Shown here one piece after another: positions 5,122 through 6,079 of a DNA stretch of 6,079 bases (positions within the stretch are counted from its first letter, which is position 1; every line of letters starts with the position of its first letter). The notes below the pieces were generated by a model. The model saw only the letters and a program-made list of their open reading frames with translations. It made no database searches and was not told the DNA's origin. The position numbers and the translations under genes were made by a program. This DNA is from Clostridiales bacterium (GTDB lineage: Bacteria > Bacillota > Clostridia > Monoglobales > Firm-18): NCBI GenBank assembly GCA_031255355.1, contig JAIRSR010000120.1, positions 1 through 6,079 on the forward strand, read 5' to 3'.

Positions 5122-5769
5122 ATGAGAATGAGAAAGAAAAAGCACGGCAGAGCGCGGTTGGACGATTGCGGCGGCTTATGGGCGCGCACGCCGGAGGAAC
5201 ACAAGGGCGGTTGGCGCGGCGTATTCGGCGGCAATCAGCCGATACACCTTGAAATCGGCTGCGGTAAAGGCGCGTTTATCACGCAAACCGCGTTGGCGAA
5301 CCCCGGCGTCAATTACATCGCGGTGGAAAAACTGATCGATGTATTGGTGCTTGCCGCAGAAAAGGCAAAGGCGGCGAATCTAAGCAACGTTCGGTTCATA
5401 CTCGGCGACGCGGCGTTACTTGAGGAAATGTTCGCGCACGGGGAAATCGAGCGGATTTACATCAACTTCTGCGACCCGTGGCACAAGTACAAACACCGCA
5501 AAAGACGGCTCACCGGCGGCGCGTTTTTGGAAATTTACAAGCGTCTGCTGCGCGGGGACGGAGAAATCTTTTTCAAAACGGACAATCAGCGGCTGTTTGA
5601 ATTTTCTCTCAACAGTTTTTGCGACAACGGCTTCAAGTTAAAAAATATTACCCTCGACCTGCACAACAGCGGGTTCGAGGGCAATATCATGACCGAATAT
5701 GAAAAATTGTTCAGCGATATGGGCAAACCCGTTTATCGGTTGGAAGCGTCGTCCTGCTTCGCGAAGTAA
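5122..5769 (+). CDS. trmB: tRNA (guanine46-N7)-methyltransferase TrmB
   Basis: A cytosolic SAM-dependent enzyme that makes m7G at position 46 in the variable loop of many tRNAs, supporting tRNA stability. The product is 215 aa, normal for Bacillota. Motifs are N-terminal MRMRKKKHGRARL, SAM motif I HLEIGCGKGAF (about 42-52), acidic E69 in AVEK, GDA at 95-97, the tRNA-binding/active-site block NFCDPWHKYKHRKRRLT (115-131), FKTDN (151-155) and SGFEGNIMTEYE (about 183-194). All expected residues are present, so it should be functional. ATG 5122 is supported by AGGAGA (5107-5112) 9 nt upstream; ATG 5128 is a less likely alternative. The C-terminal tail YRLEASSCFAK runs a little beyond the usual end and overlaps the opposing response regulator gene by 37 bp. 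No terminator is seen between the convergent genes. Confidence 0.97.
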   Translation: MRMRKKKHGRARLDDCGGLWARTPEEHKGGWRGVFGGNQPIHLEIGCGKGAFITQTALANPGVNYIAVEKLIDVLVLAAEKAKAANLSNVRFILGDAALLEEMFAHGEIERIYINFCDPWHKYKHRKRRLTGGAFLEIYKRLLRGDGEIFFKTDNQRLFEFSLNSFCDNGFKLKNITLDLHNSGFEGNIMTEYEKLFSDMGKPVYRLEASSCFAK

Positions 5770-6079
5770 TAGCCCACGCCGCGCCGCGTCACCACATAGG
5801 CGGGATTGGAAGCGTCGTCCTCCACCTTTTCCCGCAAGCGGCGTATGGTAACATCTACCGTGCGCACGTCGCCGTAGTACTCGTACCCCCACACCTTTTC
5901 CAACAACGCCTCGCGGGAGAAAATCTTTTCCGGCTGAAGCGCGAGGAACTTCAACAGTTCAAACTCCCTTAGCGTAAGTTCAATGATTTGACCGTTTTTC
6001 TTTGCCTCGTAGCGTTCTATGTTGATTTCAATCGCGCCGTGCGTAATGCTCGTAGCGTCCGCGCTCATGTTCAAATAAG
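5733..6079 (-). CDS. OmpR/PhoB-family response regulator, C-terminal DNA-binding part (WalR/PhoP-like)
   Basis: Only the C-terminal ~115 codons lie in the window; the receiver domain with the phosphorylated aspartate should lie beyond 6079. The frame is open through the edge, so the TTG at 6072-6074 or ATG at 6066-6068 need not be starts. The visible part is a complete winged helix-turn-helix: IELTLREFELLKFLALQPEK, FSREALLEKVWGYEYYGDVR, recognition helix RTVDVTIRRLREKVED, and wing VVTRRGVGYYF. The phrase YYGDVRTVDVTxRRLREK is close to WalR and PhoP of Bacillota, which control cell wall or phosphate responses. It would bind DNA as a dimer after phosphorylation by a histidine kinase not seen here. 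The tail AKQDDASNR copies DDASN from within the domain. WalR versus PhoP versus another paralogue cannot be settled from this half. Confidence 0.9.
   Translation of the reverse strand, partial: YLNMSADATSITHGAIEINIERYEAKKNGQIIELTLREFELLKFLALQPEKIFSREALLEKVWGYEYYGDVRTVDVTIRRLREKVEDDASNPAYVVTRRGVGYYFAKQDDASNR
5740..5821. repeat. 16-bp direct repeat, 66 bp apart, at the trmB/response regulator 3' ends
   Basis: TTGGAAGCGTCGTCCT occurs at 5740-5755 and again at 5806-5821. The 66-bp offset keeps the response regulator frame, so both copies give DDASN in that protein, one inside the domain and one at its extreme C-terminus. The left copy also encodes the last residues of TrmB. Confidence 0.75.

Overview
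The window reads as chromosomal DNA of a low-to-moderate GC Bacillota (Firmicutes) bacterium, most likely a Clostridia relative. The reasons are strong Shine-Dalgarno sequences, consensus TATAAT promoters, TTG and GTG starts, a WalR/PhoP-like response regulator, a clostridial-type TrmB (NFCDPW motif), a BspA-type leucine-rich-repeat surface protein and a copper-amine-oxidase-N-type stalk-domain protein. GC looks to be above 50 percent in the genes and lower in the gaps. The species cannot be named from this sequence.

Layout: on the minus strand lie the first ~149 codons of a GTP-dependent phosphoenolpyruvate carboxykinase (1-449, cut by the window edge) and, upstream of it, rsmA/ksgA (572-1420, TTG start). 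From a divergent intergenic region (1421-1691) with two face-to-face overlapping promoters, the plus strand carries a half-size ABC exporter (1692-3416). Next comes a BspA-like LRR gene split by a frameshift (3490-4457). It is followed by a promoter region rich in inverted repeats and a small secreted stalk-domain protein (4596-5075). trmB (5122-5769) follows closely and is probably co-transcribed. A response regulator DNA-binding domain (5733-6079, minus strand, upstream part outside the window) converges on trmB and overlaps its 3' end by 37 bp.

How they work together: rsmA (16S rRNA dimethylation) and trmB (tRNA m7G46) are translation housekeeping genes; pckG is central carbon metabolism; the ABC exporter, LRR protein and stalk-domain protein are envelope functions of unknown substrate or target. 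This is mostly a housekeeping neighbourhood with surface-protein insertions. No defence system, CRISPR array, mobile element, rRNA or tRNA gene was seen.

The most interesting signals are non-coding or structural: (i) a nearly identical promoter-operator layout before the ABC gene and before the stalk-domain gene; (ii) nested inverted repeats at the latter promoter; (iii) a long rsmA leader with two mutually exclusive pairings, one abutting the ribosome binding site; (iv) a frameshift in the LRR gene with a recognisable short-repeat deletion signature; and (v) a 16-bp direct repeat in the overlapping ends of trmB and the response regulator. I do not see a convincing novel multi-gene system.
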